Assembly (NCBI RefSeq): GCF_002934545.1
Contig: NZ_PTJA01000019.1
Coordinates: 21,021-85,020, forward strand
DNA: 64,000 nucleotides
Source: Lacrimispora xylanisolvens
GTDB lineage: Bacteria; Bacillota; Clostridia; Lachnospirales; Lachnospiraceae
Direction of reading: 5' to 3'
Under the pieces are notes generated by a model, which saw only the letters and a list, made by a program, of their open reading frames with translations, did no database searches and was not told where the DNA came from. Positions 17,256 to 26,948 of this stretch are shown in pieces (position 1 is the stretch's first letter; every line of letters begins with the position of its first letter). The position numbers and the translations under genes were made by a program.

Positions 17256-18638
17256 GTGACATTCACTAAACAGAAATCAGGCTTTTTAATTGGTATTATT
17301 ATTTTTGTTCTTGTCCTACTTCTTCCCCTTGACGGATTGTCCAGAGAAGGACAGATCTGTCTTGGATTAACACTAATGACCGTAGTCTGGTGGGCTGCAC
17401 AGGTTGCCCAGTCAGGTTACGTGGGGGGATTCTATCTGGTCTCCGTATGTCTTTTAAAGCTTGCTGATACGAAAGTGGTATTTGCAGGCTGGACAACTTC
17501 AACCCTGTGGCTGGTTATCGGTGCTTACATGATTGCGGCAGCAGTTAAAAAGTCAGGATTAGGAGAACGGATCTCTTATGCCTATATCCTGAAATTTGTA
17601 AGATCATGGAAGAGCATTATCATCGGCATTTTTGTATTGACTTTTATTTTATCCTTATTTATTCCTCACCCCTGGCCCCGGGCATTCTTAATCATGTCGG
17701 TTATGTCCGTAGTGATTAAGGCTGCAAATATGCCAAAGGAGGATGCGGTTAAGGTAGGATTTACGGTGTTTGCAGCGTCGGTTCCGGTTTCACTTATTTT
17801 TCTGACTGGAGATTCTGTTATTAACCCGCTGGTAGTGACTTACTGTACAACAGAAAGCATTAATTTTGTACGCTGGTTTCAGATTATGGGACCTCCGGCT
17901 CTGTTTTTAAGCATTACTACCCTGATCTTAATTCTGATTTTGTTTAAACCATCGAAAGCAGTTGAAGTTAATTTCGATGAGGTCCGTACCGCTCAGTCTG
18001 CTCTTGGTAAAATGACCGAAAAAGAAAAGAGAACTTTAATCTGGATCCTGATAGCAATTGGTCTCTGGCTTACCAACGGTATTACCGGTCTTGATGTAGG
18101 CTGGGTTACACTGGCGGTGGCCATGTGCATGGCTCTGCCTGTAATCGGTAATGTTTTAACGGTAAAAGAATGGAGTGATGTTCCGGTTCATGTTCTGGTA
18201 TTTTTAACTTCTGCCATTGCAATTGGCAAGGTTGGTGCAGTAACCGGTATGAATGAATGGCTCGCAGCCACTCTGCTTCCCAAAACCATGCCGGGAAACA
18301 TACTGGTACTGGCCATTATGATTGCAGCAATTGCGATTCTGATTCATATGTTTATGGGGTCTGTGATTGCAGTTATGGGAGTTGCCATTCCGGCGATTTT
18401 AGTCTGTACCAATGCACTGGGAATTAATGAGCTGGCAGTAATTTTTGTTATTTATCTGGCTATTTCAGGCCATTATATTCTTCCGTTCCATCACCTGAAT
18501 ATCCTGGTGGGTCAGGGAGAGGAAAACGGAATGTATACACAGAAGGAAACCATTAAGATGGGAGTTCCGCTGCTGATTCCGATTTTCCTGACAGTTGGTT
18601 TTGCCGTAGCGTGGTTTGCAGTTCTTGGCATTGTATAA
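17256..18638 (+). CDS. SLC13/DASS-family anion transporter, probable aromatic acid permease
   Basis: The protein of about 460 residues has 11-13 hydrophobic segments and the look of divalent anion:Na+ symporters. Internal features include PHPWPRAFLIM, TGDSVINPLV and, near the C-terminus, GHYILPFHHLNILVGQGEE, which corresponds to the conserved substrate-site hairpin in the second repeat. The frame opens with ATG at 17226, but AAAGGAG at 17241-17247 lies within that stretch, 8 bases before GTG 17256, so GTG is the better start. Its place between the decarboxylase and UbiX genes points to uptake of the substrate acid, or exchange with its product; GacP holds a similar place in the Lactobacillus gallate locus. 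Specificity is inferred. Confidence 0.8.
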   Translation: MTFTKQKSGFLIGIIIFVLVLLLPLDGLSREGQICLGLTLMTVVWWAAQVAQSGYVGGFYLVSVCLLKLADTKVVFAGWTTSTLWLVIGAYMIAAAVKKSGLGERISYAYILKFVRSWKSIIIGIFVLTFILSLFIPHPWPRAFLIMSVMSVVIKAANMPKEDAVKVGFTVFAASVPVSLIFLTGDSVINPLVVTYCTTESINFVRWFQIMGPPALFLSITTLILILILFKPSKAVEVNFDEVRTAQSALGKMTEKEKRTLIWILIAIGLWLTNGITGLDVGWVTLAVAMCMALPVIGNVLTVKEWSDVPVHVLVFLTSAIAIGKVGAVTGMNEWLAATLLPKTMPGNILVLAIMIAAIAILIHMFMGSVIAVMGVAIPAILVCTNALGINELAVIFVIYLAISGHYILPFHHLNILVGQGEENGMYTQKETIKMGVPLLIPIFLTVGFAVAWFAVLGIV

Positions 18639-18661
18639 CTGTTTATAAGAGAGGTGTTTAA

Positions 18662-19225
18662 ATGAGAATTATTGTAGGAGTATCAGGAGCAACCGGCGTG
18701 GTCATGAGTCTTTACCTTCTGAAGGCGCTGAAGAGTTTTAAGGACTGTGAGGTTCATCTGGTGGTATCGGATTGTGCCAGAAAAACCTGGGAGTTAGAAA
18801 CCAATTATCCCTTTGAGAAGCTGGTTGAACAGGCAGATTATTATTATGATGTTCATAACCTGGCTGCAGCAATCTCAAGCGGCTCTTATCAGACAGACGG
18901 AATGATTATACTGCCCTGCAGTATGAAGACTCTGTCAGGAGTTGTAAATGGTTTTACCGATAATCTCCTGATTCGTGCAGCCGACGTCTGCATGAAAGAA
19001 AACCGGAAGGTAATTCTGTGTACAAGAGAAATGCCTCTTGGTAAGGTTCATCTTCGTAATATGATGGCAGCAGCAGATTTAGGCTGTACCATAATTCCTC
19101 CAATGCTTACTTTTTATAATGGTCCCAATACTCTGGATGATCAGATCAACCATGTGGTAGGAAAGATACTGATGCAGTTTGGACTGGATTATAAAAATTT
19201 CGTCCCATGGCACGGTGCAGATTAA
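18662..19225 (+). CDS. flavin prenyltransferase (UbiX/BsdB type)
   Basis: A 187-residue UbiX-family flavoprotein that joins a dimethylallyl group to FMN to make the prenylated FMN used by UbiD enzymes. VGVSGATGVVMSLYLLKAL (about residues 4-22) is the FMN phosphate motif. LPCSMKTLSGVVNGFTDNLL (about 81-100) and the CTREMPLGKVHLRNM segment (about 119-133) are family hallmarks that line the prenyl-phosphate site. It lies in the same operon as its client UbiD protein. GAGAGGTG precedes the ATG. Confidence 0.93.
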   Translation: MRIIVGVSGATGVVMSLYLLKALKSFKDCEVHLVVSDCARKTWELETNYPFEKLVEQADYYYDVHNLAAAISSGSYQTDGMIILPCSMKTLSGVVNGFTDNLLIRAADVCMKENRKVILCTREMPLGKVHLRNMMAAADLGCTIIPPMLTFYNGPNTLDDQINHVVGKILMQFGLDYKNFVPWHGAD

Positions 19226-19259
19226 CCGCGAAAAAGGAATTGTAAAAGGGAGAGATAGT

Positions 19260-19640
19260 ATGATAAACAAAATTTACGGAGTTGGAAAGTATGCGGTAAG
19301 TATGAGCGTCCATATAACAACAGGGAACGGACTTGCAGTTTTTATAAGCGGCGGTGAAAGACCACATCTTGGAGGAGTGGCATTGGCATCCCCCAGTGCA
19401 GAGATTGATGGACAGCAACTTTCCAGCTGCGATCTGTGGACCCTGACAGTACCGGGACATAAGGACGCACAGCTGGCACAAAAAATCGCAAAGAAGCTTT
19501 GCACTGCGCTGGGAGAGCCGGTATCTGTAAGTCTTGGGGTTCATATTGAACATGCCACGATGGATGAGATTAAACTTCTGTGTAATAATGTGGAAGCTGC
19601 AGCAGATTTATTTTTGAAAGAGTATCTTAAAAAGGACTGA
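19260..19640 (+). CDS. LpdD-like protein, probable prenylated-flavin chaperone
   Basis: The 126-residue protein resembles LpdD of lactobacillar gallate decarboxylase loci, a domain thought to help load prenylated flavin into UbiD enzymes. It has no membrane segment. Conserved-looking parts are VGKYAVSMSVHITTG near the N-terminus, ISGGERPHLGGVALASP (about 28-44) and HIEHATMDEI (about 96-105). The frame is open from 19179, overlapping ubiX, but AAAAGGGAGAG lies just before ATG 19260, giving this start. The family is recalled rather than searched, so the chaperone role is tentative; the operon setting fits it well. Confidence 0.65.
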   Translation: MINKIYGVGKYAVSMSVHITTGNGLAVFISGGERPHLGGVALASPSAEIDGQQLSSCDLWTLTVPGHKDAQLAQKIAKKLCTALGEPVSVSLGVHIEHATMDEIKLLCNNVEAAADLFLKEYLKKD

Positions 19641-19651
19641 TTGGAGTAATT

Positions 19652-20176
19652 ATGGATCATTTGATTTGTGTTGACATACTGGATCGGGAAATAGGGAAAG
19701 CGACCAAAGAAGAGTGTCATCAAAAAGGATTGCTTCACAGGGCTTTTTCAGTATTTTTGTATCATGAGGGGAAATTATTGCTTCAGCGGCGTGCATTGGA
19801 AAAATACCATTCCGGAGGTTTGTGGACCAATGCATGCTGCTCGCACCCCCGATATCAGGAATCTTTAGAGGAAGCAGTTAAAAGGCGTCTTTATCAGGAG
19901 CTTGGAGTTGTCTTAAACTGTGAAGAAGCAGGTTCTTTTATTTATTATCATAAGTTTCATAATGAAATGTTTGAGTATGAATATGACCACGTGTTTATAG
20001 GTCAGTATGATGGAGAAATCAGTCCGGATCCGGAAGAGATTATGGATCTGAAATGGATGGAAATAGCTGATTTGTCTGAAAGCATGCTGCAAAATCCGGA
20101 ACAGTATACGGTGTGGTTTTTAACTGCAGCACCTATGGTTATTAAAAAACTGATGAGCGGAAAAGTACCAGGGTAA
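19652..20176 (+). CDS. idi: isopentenyl-diphosphate delta-isomerase, type 1
   Basis: A 174-residue Nudix-fold enzyme interconverting isopentenyl and dimethylallyl diphosphate. Visible signatures are LLLQRRALEKYHSGGLWTNACC with the catalytic cysteine and SHPRY after it (about residues 43-69), the Nudix-like EEAVKRRLYQELG (about 74-86), and EYEYDHVF (about 107-114) with the active-site glutamate. Many Firmicutes instead carry the unrelated flavin-dependent type 2 enzyme. It begins 11 bp after the LpdD-like gene and ends the decarboxylase operon. Dimethylallyl phosphates are the prenyl donor of UbiX, so it probably supports cofactor supply here. Confidence 0.9.
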   Translation: MDHLICVDILDREIGKATKEECHQKGLLHRAFSVFLYHEGKLLLQRRALEKYHSGGLWTNACCSHPRYQESLEEAVKRRLYQELGVVLNCEEAGSFIYYHKFHNEMFEYEYDHVFIGQYDGEISPDPEEIMDLKWMEIADLSESMLQNPEQYTVWFLTAAPMVIKKLMSGKVPG

Positions 20177-20190
20177 TGACCTGGATTTTT
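20168..20190 (+). terminator. Weak terminator overlapping the idi stop
   Basis: CCAGG-GTAATGA-CCTGG followed by ATTTTTC forms a short 5-bp stem with a T-run; the idi stop codon lies in the loop. It is the only terminator-like element at the end of the decarboxylase operon. Confidence 0.45.
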
Positions 20191-20244
20191 CGCTGTTCAG
20201 AGATAGATTGGCTTTAAAATAAATACATAATGGGAGGTACACTT

Positions 20245-22059
20245 ATGAGTGACAAGAAAGGGTTTAAGGTTTGGATTACAAATTTAACGGTTAAATGGAA
20301 ATTATCAATTGGGTTTGGTATATTATTTTTAATATTATTAATTTCGCTGGGTACTTCAGCAAGCAGTATATCCAAAATCGGAAACCAGGTAGAATTATAT
20401 TCAAAATTCACCTACCCTCTTACCTCTAACAACCTGGAAGCCCAGAGGGATGCTGTGTCAGTTCAGAGATTTTTACTAATGGCGCTTCTTGAAAAAGAAT
20501 CAGGGAAAGATTATCAGGCTTCTCTTGACATGTCCAGTAAAAGCGCACAAAATTTTATGGAGGTTTTTGATAAATTTGCTAAAAACCAGAGAAGTGCAGC
20601 CAATGATAAAAACATAGCAGATGTGAATCAGCATGTACAGGAGGCGGAAGTAGCCCGTAATAAAATTCTTGACCTGTTAAACGACCCATCCAAAAAAGAT
20701 GCATCAGCAGCCTATACCATTTTCCAGGAAGAATTTTTACCACCCTTTAATCAGATCACAGATATCATGGAACAGATGAATGTGGTTGGTGCACAAAAAG
20801 CAGATGTACAGAAACAGACAGCTAAAAGCGTTATTGCAGAGTCATGGGTAATACTTCTGGTGGTACTTGTGGCATCTGTTTTAGCTACTCTTTCTATTAT
20901 AATTGTACTGACACGGGCGATTCTAAAACCTGTTAAAGAAATAGAAGAAGTGTACAAGGACATGGCGGAAGGAAATCTTCGTTCAGAAATTCACTATGAG
21001 AGCCGCGATGAACTGGGGCGTATGGCGGAAAGCATTCGTTCCACCAATGCAAGACTTATTACTTATATTGAAGATATTATTTCAAAACTCACCATGCTTT
21101 CTCAGGGTAACATGAGTTTTACGGTTGATCTGGATTATGTTGGTGATTACTCTGCAATCAAACAGTCTTTACTCAGCACAATTGCCTCATTAAATGCAAC
21201 GATGCAGGTGATCCATACAGCAGCTGAGCAGGTAAACTCCGGAGCAGGACAGGTCTCTGATGCTTCTCAGGCATTAGCATCAGGAGCAACCGAGCAGGCG
21301 GCAACCATTGAAGAGCTGACTGCTTCCATTCACAGCGTAACGGAAAAAGCGGAAAAAAATACAGTATCTGTACGTAATGCGACAGAGTCGGTATTCCAGG
21401 CTGGTCAGGGAGTAGGAGAAAGTAATAACCGGATGAAACTCCTGAATGAAGCAATGAAAGAAATCAGCCATTCTTCAGAAGAAATATCCAAGGTAACAAA
21501 GATAGTGGAAGACATCGCGTTCCAGACAAACATACTGGCATTAAATGCAGCAGTAGAAGCAGCAAGAGCCGGTGAGGCAGGCAAGGGCTTCGCTGTAGTT
21601 GCGGATGAGGTGAGAAATCTGGCCGCAAAATCAGCGGAAGCAGCCAAACAGACAGCAGATCTGGTACAGAAATCTACGGATAAAGTAGCAGAAGGCGAGC
21701 GTATGGCAAACGAAAGCTTAAGGCTTTTAGACGATGTAGCTGAGAAGTCTTCAATGGTGGAAAAAGCAATTAAACAGATCGAGTCCGATACCCAGGATCA
21801 GGCAAATTCCATTGTCGAGATTAACCAGGGGCTTTCCCAGGTTTCCGCTGTTGTACAGACCAACGCTGCAACTGCAGAAGAAAGCTCTGCTTCCAGTGAG
21901 GAACTGGCTGCACAGGCACAGATACTTCGGGAACAGATTTCAAAATTTAAGCTATCTGCTTTATCTGGTACCGCAGGCATAGAGTCTTTCTCTGTAAAAA
22001 GTGTAAAACCGGAATTGAGCCAGCCTGAAGTTTTTGATCCTGCGTCCGGAAAATATTGA
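20245..22059 (+). CDS. methyl-accepting chemotaxis protein
   Basis: A 604-residue chemoreceptor: short cytoplasmic N-terminus, TM1 at about residues 18-42, an extracellular four-helix-bundle-like sensor region (about 43-200), TM2 at about 203-227, a HAMP domain (about 228-285, starting [22 protein letters not shown] in parts) and a long signalling domain. The tip hairpin that contacts CheA/CheW is intact ([20 protein letters not shown]). No CheB/CheR-binding pentapeptide is seen at the C-terminus. The frame opens at 20230, but GGGAGG places the start at ATG 20245. It follows the aromatic acid operon by 68 bp; sensing of related compounds is possible but unproven. Confidence 0.93.
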   Translation: MSDKKGFKVWITNLTVKWKLSIGFGILFLILLISLGTSASSISKIGNQVELYSKFTYPLTSNNLEAQRDAVSVQRFLLMALLEKESGKDYQASLDMSSKSAQNFMEVFDKFAKNQRSAANDKNIADVNQHVQEAEVARNKILDLLNDPSKKDASAAYTIFQEEFLPPFNQITDIMEQMNVVGAQKADVQKQTAKSVIAESWVILLVVLVASVLATLSIIIVLTRAILKPVKEIEEVYKDMAEGNLRSEIHYESRDELGRMAESIRSTNARLITYIEDIISKLTMLSQGNMSFTVDLDYVGDYSAIKQSLLSTIASLNATMQVIHTAAEQVNSGAGQVSDASQALASGATEQAATIEELTASIHSVTEKAEKNTVSVRNATESVFQAGQGVGESNNRMKLLNEAMKEISHSSEEISKVTKIVEDIAFQTNILALNAAVEAARAGEAGKGFAVVADEVRNLAAKSAEAAKQTADLVQKSTDKVAEGERMANESLRLLDDVAEKSSMVEKAIKQIESDTQDQANSIVEINQGLSQVSAVVQTNAATAEESSASSEELAAQAQILREQISKFKLSALSGTAGIESFSVKSVKPELSQPEVFDPASGKY

Positions 22060-22144
22060 AATTAATTACACAATTGCTCCATTTTCCGTTATAATAATAC
22101 GGTAGCCGGTGAAATAATGGATAAAAACATAAAGGAGGACTGCT

Positions 22145-22843
22145 ATGTTAGGGATTATCGGAGCAATGGATGTGGAAGTTGCAGAAATAAAAGAATCCAT
22201 GAAGGATGTTACGGTTGAAACCATAGCGGCAATGGATTTTTATAAAGGAACATTAAAAGGACTGGAAGCAGTTGTAGTCCGGTGCGGGATAGGAAAGGTC
22301 AATGCAGCTATCTGCACACAGATTCTGGCGGATCATTACCATGTGACTGCAGTCATTAATACAGGAATTGCCGGTTCTTTAAAGAATGAGATCAATATTG
22401 GAGATGTGGTGCTTTCCACCGATGTAGTACATCATGATATGGATGCAACAGGCTTTGGTTATCCGGCAGGACAGATCCCACAGATGAAGGAATTTTCATT
22501 TCATGCAGATGAAAAACTCCGCAATCTGGCTGAGAATTGCTGCAAAGAGGTGAATCCTGAAGTTGGAATTTTTAAAGGAAGGGTGGTTTCAGGGGATCAG
22601 TTCGTCTCTGACAGGGTTAAAAAGACCTGGATTTCTGATACATTTCAGGGATTTTGTACAGAGATGGAGGGGGCTGCCATTGCACAGACGGCTCACTTAA
22701 ACCACATACCATTTCTCATTATCAGAGCCATCTCAGATAAGGCGGATGACAGCGCAAATATGGACTATAGCGAGTTTGAACAAAAGGCTGTGAAAGCTTC
22801 TGTGAACCTTATTTTAGCTATGGCAGAAAAATATTCAGATTAA
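22145..22843 (+). CDS. mtnN: 5'-methylthioadenosine/S-adenosylhomocysteine nucleosidase
   Basis: The 232-residue enzyme cleaves adenine from methylthioadenosine and S-adenosylhomocysteine, recycling by-products of SAM use. Family motifs are GIIGAMDVEVAEI at the start, INTGIAGSL (about residues 73-81), EMEGAAIAQ (about 175-183, with the catalytic-site Glu) and RAISDKADD (about 197-205) with the catalytic Asp. AAAGGAGG lies before the ATG. A possible promoter with TATAAT near 22096 precedes it. Length is normal. Confidence 0.95.
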   Translation: MLGIIGAMDVEVAEIKESMKDVTVETIAAMDFYKGTLKGLEAVVVRCGIGKVNAAICTQILADHYHVTAVINTGIAGSLKNEINIGDVVLSTDVVHHDMDATGFGYPAGQIPQMKEFSFHADEKLRNLAENCCKEVNPEVGIFKGRVVSGDQFVSDRVKKTWISDTFQGFCTEMEGAAIAQTAHLNHIPFLIIRAISDKADDSANMDYSEFEQKAVKASVNLILAMAEKYSD

Positions 22844-22910
22844 CTTAATAATCGAATTCTGGCAGGATTTGACGAACGATTCTAGGCTCTCTCATCTTCC
22901 CAAAGGCAGT

Positions 22911-22940
22911 CCGGGTGTTTATAATAAACCTATCACCCGG
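22911..22940 (+). repeat. Inverted repeat in leader of the following membrane protein gene
   Basis: CCGGGTG (22911-22917) pairs with CACCCGG (22934-22940); the loop itself holds GTTTA-TAA-TAAAC. It lies 30 bases before the start at 22971 and just before its ribosome site. It has no U-tract. It may be the terminator remnant of mtnN or a leader structure. Confidence 0.4.
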
Positions 22941-22970
22941 AGATGCCGGGAAGAAAGGGGAGCTATTATT

Positions 22971-23888
22971 ATGCTGGAATTTTTACAGACAGGCAAAGCG
23001 TTATACGTGATGGCAGTTTTCTGCGGCATTGGCATTATTACCAGATGGCTGACACGTAACCTCTACAAAAGACTGATTAAAGAATCAGACAATCTGACAC
23101 TTACTAAAAACAGGAACCTTCGTGCTTTTAAACAGAAGACCGAATCAACGTATCAAATGAACCAGGGGATTCCCAGGGTCAAGCCTTATTTAGAAAGACA
23201 GATGTATGATTTTAAACATATGGGTATTACACTCCATGGCTGGAACATGTTATCCAATCAAATGACACTCTGGTGTTTCTTAGCGGGTGGTGCAGCCGCG
23301 TTTGGTTCTTACTGGTACCGTACAGATCCTTATTACATAGTGTTGTATGGTTCGGTAGGAATTATGGCAGGTTTGTTTACCATATTGGTGGATCATGGTG
23401 CGGGAGTCACAGAAAAACGCCAGCAGCTGTTTGCAGCACTGGACAATTATCTGGAGAATACGCTGATCTACCGACTGGATCAGGAGCGGGAGGAATCAGC
23501 TTCCATGTCGGGGCCGCGGCTGGAGCCTCGTGAAAATATCCGTTCTATCTATGCAGCTCAGTCGAGAGTTGCAGCAGAACCGGAAGTGGAGCCGGATCGA
23601 AAGGCCGACAGAAGGAGCACCAGACAGAGGGTGCGCAACCGTCCTCAAAAGCAGGCGGAGGAATATTCTGATGAAATGGAGCGTTTGCCAATGAGAGGAG
23701 AATCCATGGATGCATCGGAAGTAAAAGGTTCCGTCCGTGATGTGGACTATTTAAAAAAGAGTCTGGAACAGATCGCAGCAAGCAGGGAAAAGGAGCGGGG
23801 AAACAGGCAGGGAGAGGATTGGCTTAAGGATTTAAATCCGGAAGAATTAAAGCTGATTGGCGAAATTCTCCAGGAATATTTAACATGA
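22971..23888 (+). CDS. conserved hypothetical membrane protein
   Basis: Function not recognised. The 305-residue protein has a hydrophobic segment at about residues 8-27 and two more at about 90-132, then a long charged C-terminal region (about 165-305) rich in Glu, Arg and Gln that looks disordered with a short coiled stretch near DYLKKSLEQIAASREKE. It ends in a small amphipathic unit (DLNPEELKLIGEILQEYL). The frame is open from 22869, but AAAGGGGAG before ATG 22971 fixes the start. The arrangement suggests a membrane-anchored cytoplasmic scaffold. It lies between mtnN and pgi without clear functional ties. Confidence 0.75.
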   Translation: MLEFLQTGKALYVMAVFCGIGIITRWLTRNLYKRLIKESDNLTLTKNRNLRAFKQKTESTYQMNQGIPRVKPYLERQMYDFKHMGITLHGWNMLSNQMTLWCFLAGGAAAFGSYWYRTDPYYIVLYGSVGIMAGLFTILVDHGAGVTEKRQQLFAALDNYLENTLIYRLDQEREESASMSGPRLEPRENIRSIYAAQSRVAAEPEVEPDRKADRRSTRQRVRNRPQKQAEEYSDEMERLPMRGESMDASEVKGSVRDVDYLKKSLEQIAASREKERGNRQGEDWLKDLNPEELKLIGEILQEYLT

Positions 23889-23999
23889 ACGTTCGGAGGG
23901 CAGAAGAAAATAAAGTCGCATTTCGATGAGTTCTATGATATAATTTTCCTAAACAGGCAGACAGGAACCTGACATAATAGGAAAAGGAGAATATTAGCA

Positions 24000-25346
24000 A
24001 TGGGAAATATAGTTTTTGATGATTCCAGAGCAGCAGGATTTGTATCAGCAGAAGAGATGGATAACATGAAAGCCACAGTACTGTGTGCGAAGGATGTGCT
24101 GATGAACAAAACTGGTGCGGGTAACGATTTCTTGGGGTGGATTGATCTACCAGTCAATTATGATAAAAAAGAATTCCAGGAAATAAAGGCGGCAGCAGAG
24201 AAAATTCAGAGTGATTCTGATGTACTGCTTGTTGTCGGGATCGGCGGCTCTTATCTTGGTGCAAGAGCAGCGATCGAATTTTTATCCCACAGCTTTTATA
24301 ACGTATTACCAAAAGGAAAGCGTAAAACTCCGGAGATTTATTTCGTCGGCAACAGCATCAGCAGCAAGTATATTCAGGATTTAAAGGACGTGCTGGAAGG
24401 AAAAGATTTCTCCGTTAATATTATATCCAAATCCGGTACAACCACAGAGCCTGCAATTGCATTCCGTGTATTTAAGGATCTGCTGATCGAAAAGTATGGA
24501 CGTGAAGAGGCAAATAAAAGGATTTATGCCACTACGGATAAGGCGAAGGGTGCGTTAAAAAATTTAGCGGACCAGGAAGGTTATCAAACGTTTGTTGTTC
24601 CGGATGATGTGGGAGGACGTTTCTCAGTGCTTACGGCAGTCGGCCTTCTTCCGATTGCAGTATCCGGTGCTGATATTGATAAATTGATGGAAGGCGCGGC
24701 AGCAGCCAGAGAGGAGGCAGTAAACGCACCTTATGAATCAAACGGTGCACTCCGGTATGCAGCGATCCGCAACATACTCCTTAGAAAGGGAAAGTCGGTT
24801 GAGATCGTGGCAAATTATGAGCCAAGCCTTCATTATGTTTCCGAGTGGTGGAAACAGCTGTTTGGAGAAAGCGAAGGAAAGGATCAGAGAGGTATTTTTC
24901 CGGCAGCAGTGGATTTAACCACAGACTTGCACTCTATGGGACAGTTTATTCAGGATGGGTCCCGAATTATGTTTGAAACTGTATTAAATGTAGAAGAATC
25001 TCCGGCAGAGATCCTCTTAAAGGAAGAAGAGGTTGATACAGACGGAATGAACTATCTGGCGGGAAAGAGCGTGGACTTCGTGAACAAGAGCGCGATGAAT
25101 GGAACCATTCTGGCGCACAGTGACGGAGATGTCCCGAATCTGATGGTGAACATTCCGGATCAGGATGAATTCAGCTTAGGACAGCTGTTTTACTTCTTTG
25201 AATATGCCTGTGGTGTAAGCGGCTATATTCTGGGAGTGAATCCATTCAACCAGCCGGGTGTGGAAAGCTATAAAAAGAATATGTTTGCTCTCCTTGGAAA
25301 GCCTGGATTTGAGAAGGAAAGAGAAGAGCTTTTAAAGAGATTATAA
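24000..25346 (+). CDS. pgi: glucose-6-phosphate isomerase
   Basis: The 448-residue enzyme interconverts glucose 6-phosphate and fructose 6-phosphate. [17 protein letters not shown] (about residues 75-91) and [18 protein letters not shown] (about 140-157) are the sugar-phosphate-binding SIS motifs; the GQFIQDGSR and [12 protein letters not shown] segments near the C-terminus complete the active site. The length matches the shorter Gram-positive form. The ribosome site is GGAG upstream of ATG 24000. It stands alone and is followed by a good terminator. Confidence 0.96.
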   Translation: MGNIVFDDSRAAGFVSAEEMDNMKATVLCAKDVLMNKTGAGNDFLGWIDLPVNYDKKEFQEIKAAAEKIQSDSDVLLVVGIGGSYLGARAAIEFLSHSFYNVLPKGKRKTPEIYFVGNSISSKYIQDLKDVLEGKDFSVNIISKSGTTTEPAIAFRVFKDLLIEKYGREEANKRIYATTDKAKGALKNLADQEGYQTFVVPDDVGGRFSVLTAVGLLPIAVSGADIDKLMEGAAAAREEAVNAPYESNGALRYAAIRNILLRKGKSVEIVANYEPSLHYVSEWWKQLFGESEGKDQRGIFPAAVDLTTDLHSMGQFIQDGSRIMFETVLNVEESPAEILLKEEEVDTDGMNYLAGKSVDFVNKSAMNGTILAHSDGDVPNLMVNIPDQDEFSLGQLFYFFEYACGVSGYILGVNPFNQPGVESYKKNMFALLGKPGFEKEREELLKRL

Positions 25347-25360
25347 TCTGGTCTGAATAT

Positions 25361-25400
25361 AAAAAAGTCATGTGAATTTATAAATTCTATGGCTTTTTTT
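25361..25400 (+). terminator. Terminator after pgi
   Basis: AAAAAAGTCATGTGAATTTA folds back on TAAATTCTATGGCTTTTTT, nearly perfect through the centre, and ends in a run of seven T. Confidence 0.8.
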
Positions 25401-25537
25401 ATTGACTCAGGCTTTGCCGCAGTAGACATGGTATAGAACTGTATCCTATAAAAAAGCGAAAACTGTCCCTTATCAAGAGGACGGTATTGCTGTATAATTT
25501 TATATCAGAAATAGAATGAAACGGAGTCGCAATAGGA

Positions 25538-25939
25538 ATGATTGAAAAAGAAAAAACTCAATTAAAAAGCAGATCCAAAATCGTGAAATTTATTTATCTC
25601 ACCACAGGGCTGGTCTTTTTGGGGCTGGGACTGCTGGGAATTGTGCTGCCGGTTCTCCCTACAACGCCATTTCTTCTGATTACTGCTTACTGCTTTGCAA
25701 AAGGGTCTTCCCGATTTCACCAATGGTTTTGCCATACCCATATTTATCAGAAGTATATAGAAAACTATATAAAGGAAAGGGCCATGACACTTAAAACCAA
25801 GCTGTCAATTTTAATATTTGCGTCTACGGTTATGATGATTGCATTTGCAACAATCCATGTTTTGCCTGCAAGGTGCTTTCTCATTGCAGTCATGCTCTTT
25901 CATTGGTGGTATTTCTTTTTCCGTATTAAAACAAAATAA
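25538..25939 (+). CDS. YbaN-type (DUF454) inner membrane protein
   Basis: A 133-residue protein with three or four hydrophobic segments. The family pattern GLGLLGIVLPVLPTTPFLLITAYCFAKGS (in parts, about residues 27-56) is clear, as is RFHQWF after it. The family has no established function; members often lie next to heme or oxidoreductase genes. Here it is followed 23 bp on by a flavin-binding split-barrel protein, and the two probably form a small operon. A TATAAT at about 25494 may be part of the promoter. Confidence 0.85.
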   Translation: MIEKEKTQLKSRSKIVKFIYLTTGLVFLGLGLLGIVLPVLPTTPFLLITAYCFAKGSSRFHQWFCHTHIYQKYIENYIKERAMTLKTKLSILIFASTVMMIAFATIHVLPARCFLIAVMLFHWWYFFFRIKTK

Positions 25940-25962
25940 TTTATTACAGGAGGATAAATAAA

Positions 25963-26436
25963 GTGCAATATAGAATGAAAACACATCCGCTATCAGAAGA
26001 AAAGTTGAATGATTTATTGTCCAGAGTGCAAACGGGCAGCCTGGCAACCCTTAATGAAGACGGCACCCCATACAATACGCCGGTTCACTATGTCTATGTT
26101 AATGAGTGTATTTATGTGCATGGATTGCCCAAAGGACAAAAGATTGACAATATTATCCGAGACAGCAAAGTAGGATTTACCGTGTATGAGATGCAGGCGC
26201 TTTTGCTTGATGCAAATGGGAAACCCTGTGATACCAATACAAAATATGAGAGTGCAATTGTAACGGGAAGAGCTGCTTTGGTTGGTGATTTGGAAGAAAA
26301 GAGGATGGCTCTGCAGAAAGTAGTGGAAAAATACACTCCCCAGCTGGCTCATGTCCCGCTTCCAGAAAACATGGTTCGGGGAACTGCAGTAATACGAATC
26401 AGCATAGTTGAGCTGACAGGCAAGTACTATGAATAA
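25963..26436 (+). CDS. pyridoxamine 5'-phosphate oxidase-family (NimA-like) flavoprotein
   Basis: The 157-residue split-barrel protein matches the short PNPOx group that includes NimA-type nitroimidazole reductases. Visible parts are GSLATLNEDGTPYNTPVHYVYV (in parts, about residues 25-46), the glycine-lysine segment HGLPKGQKIDNI (about 53-64), and the YESAIVTGRA strand (about 95-104). It probably binds FMN, F420 or heme; the substrate is unknown. AGGAGG at 25948-25953 lies 9 bases before GTG 25963, favouring this start over ATG 25975. A terminator follows. Confidence 0.82.
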   Translation: MQYRMKTHPLSEEKLNDLLSRVQTGSLATLNEDGTPYNTPVHYVYVNECIYVHGLPKGQKIDNIIRDSKVGFTVYEMQALLLDANGKPCDTNTKYESAIVTGRAALVGDLEEKRMALQKVVEKYTPQLAHVPLPENMVRGTAVIRISIVELTGKYYE

Positions 26437-26459
26437 AGATTAAAAAATAGTTGTAAAAA

Positions 26460-26486
26460 GGCAGACAGCAAATTTGGCTGTCTGCC
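26460..26486. terminator. Terminator between convergent genes
   Basis: GGCAGACAGC and GCTGTCTGCC form a perfect 10-bp stem with a 7-base loop. A-rich sequence precedes it and TTAATAAAT follows, so it may serve both convergent genes, best on the minus strand where it runs into CTTTTTAC. Confidence 0.7.
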
Positions 26487-26514
26487 TTAATAAATATTAG
26501 TTATGCCAGGATTG

Positions 26515-26781
26515 TTATTCTTCTATAATCTGTATCTCCAGAAAATCAAAATCAATGGGTTCCATAAAATTATCCTGAGTAAATCGTGTTTTTGAATGAA
26601 CTTTAAAATCCTTTACAGTAGAATCAAGCCATATGGGCTTTCCAAGATCAAACTGATAGCAGATCTCTTCCAGAGACTGAAACACCATGGAAGTTCTGGA
26701 CAGACTGTAATCGGAGATACAGATGACGGTATCTTTTACGATCCGGGTATTGGTTATTAATTTTGCCCACATACGAAACAT
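26515..26781 (-). CDS. small conserved hypothetical protein
   Basis: An 88-residue cytoplasmic protein of unknown function with no membrane segment. It starts MFRMWAKLITNTRIVKDTV and ends in an acidic, hydrophobic tail (DFLEIQIIEE). GAAGGGAAAA precedes the ATG on the minus strand, and a terminator lies after its stop, so it is probably a real gene. The pattern recalls small lineage-specific proteins of Lachnospiraceae, but no family is claimed. Confidence 0.6.
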   Translation of the reverse strand: MFRMWAKLITNTRIVKDTVICISDYSLSRTSMVFQSLEEICYQFDLGKPIWLDSTVKDFKVHSKTRFTQDNFMEPIDFDFLEIQIIEE

Positions 26782-26948
26782 AATAATTTTCCCTTCTATC
26801 TGACAAATTTCGGTGACCGCCAGTCATTTGATGAAACGATTATAGCATTATGTGTACGAATATGGCAAGGAAGAAATTCAGGACATTGTAAAACAAATCA
26901 ACCTATGATAAAATTGTGAGAGGAAAAACCGAAGGAGGAAGACAAAAG

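Noticed and set aside
25963..26436. Nitroimidazole resistance (nim) gene
   Set aside because: It is a PNPOx-fold protein with NimA-like features, but the family is broad and the sequence alone does not show resistance.
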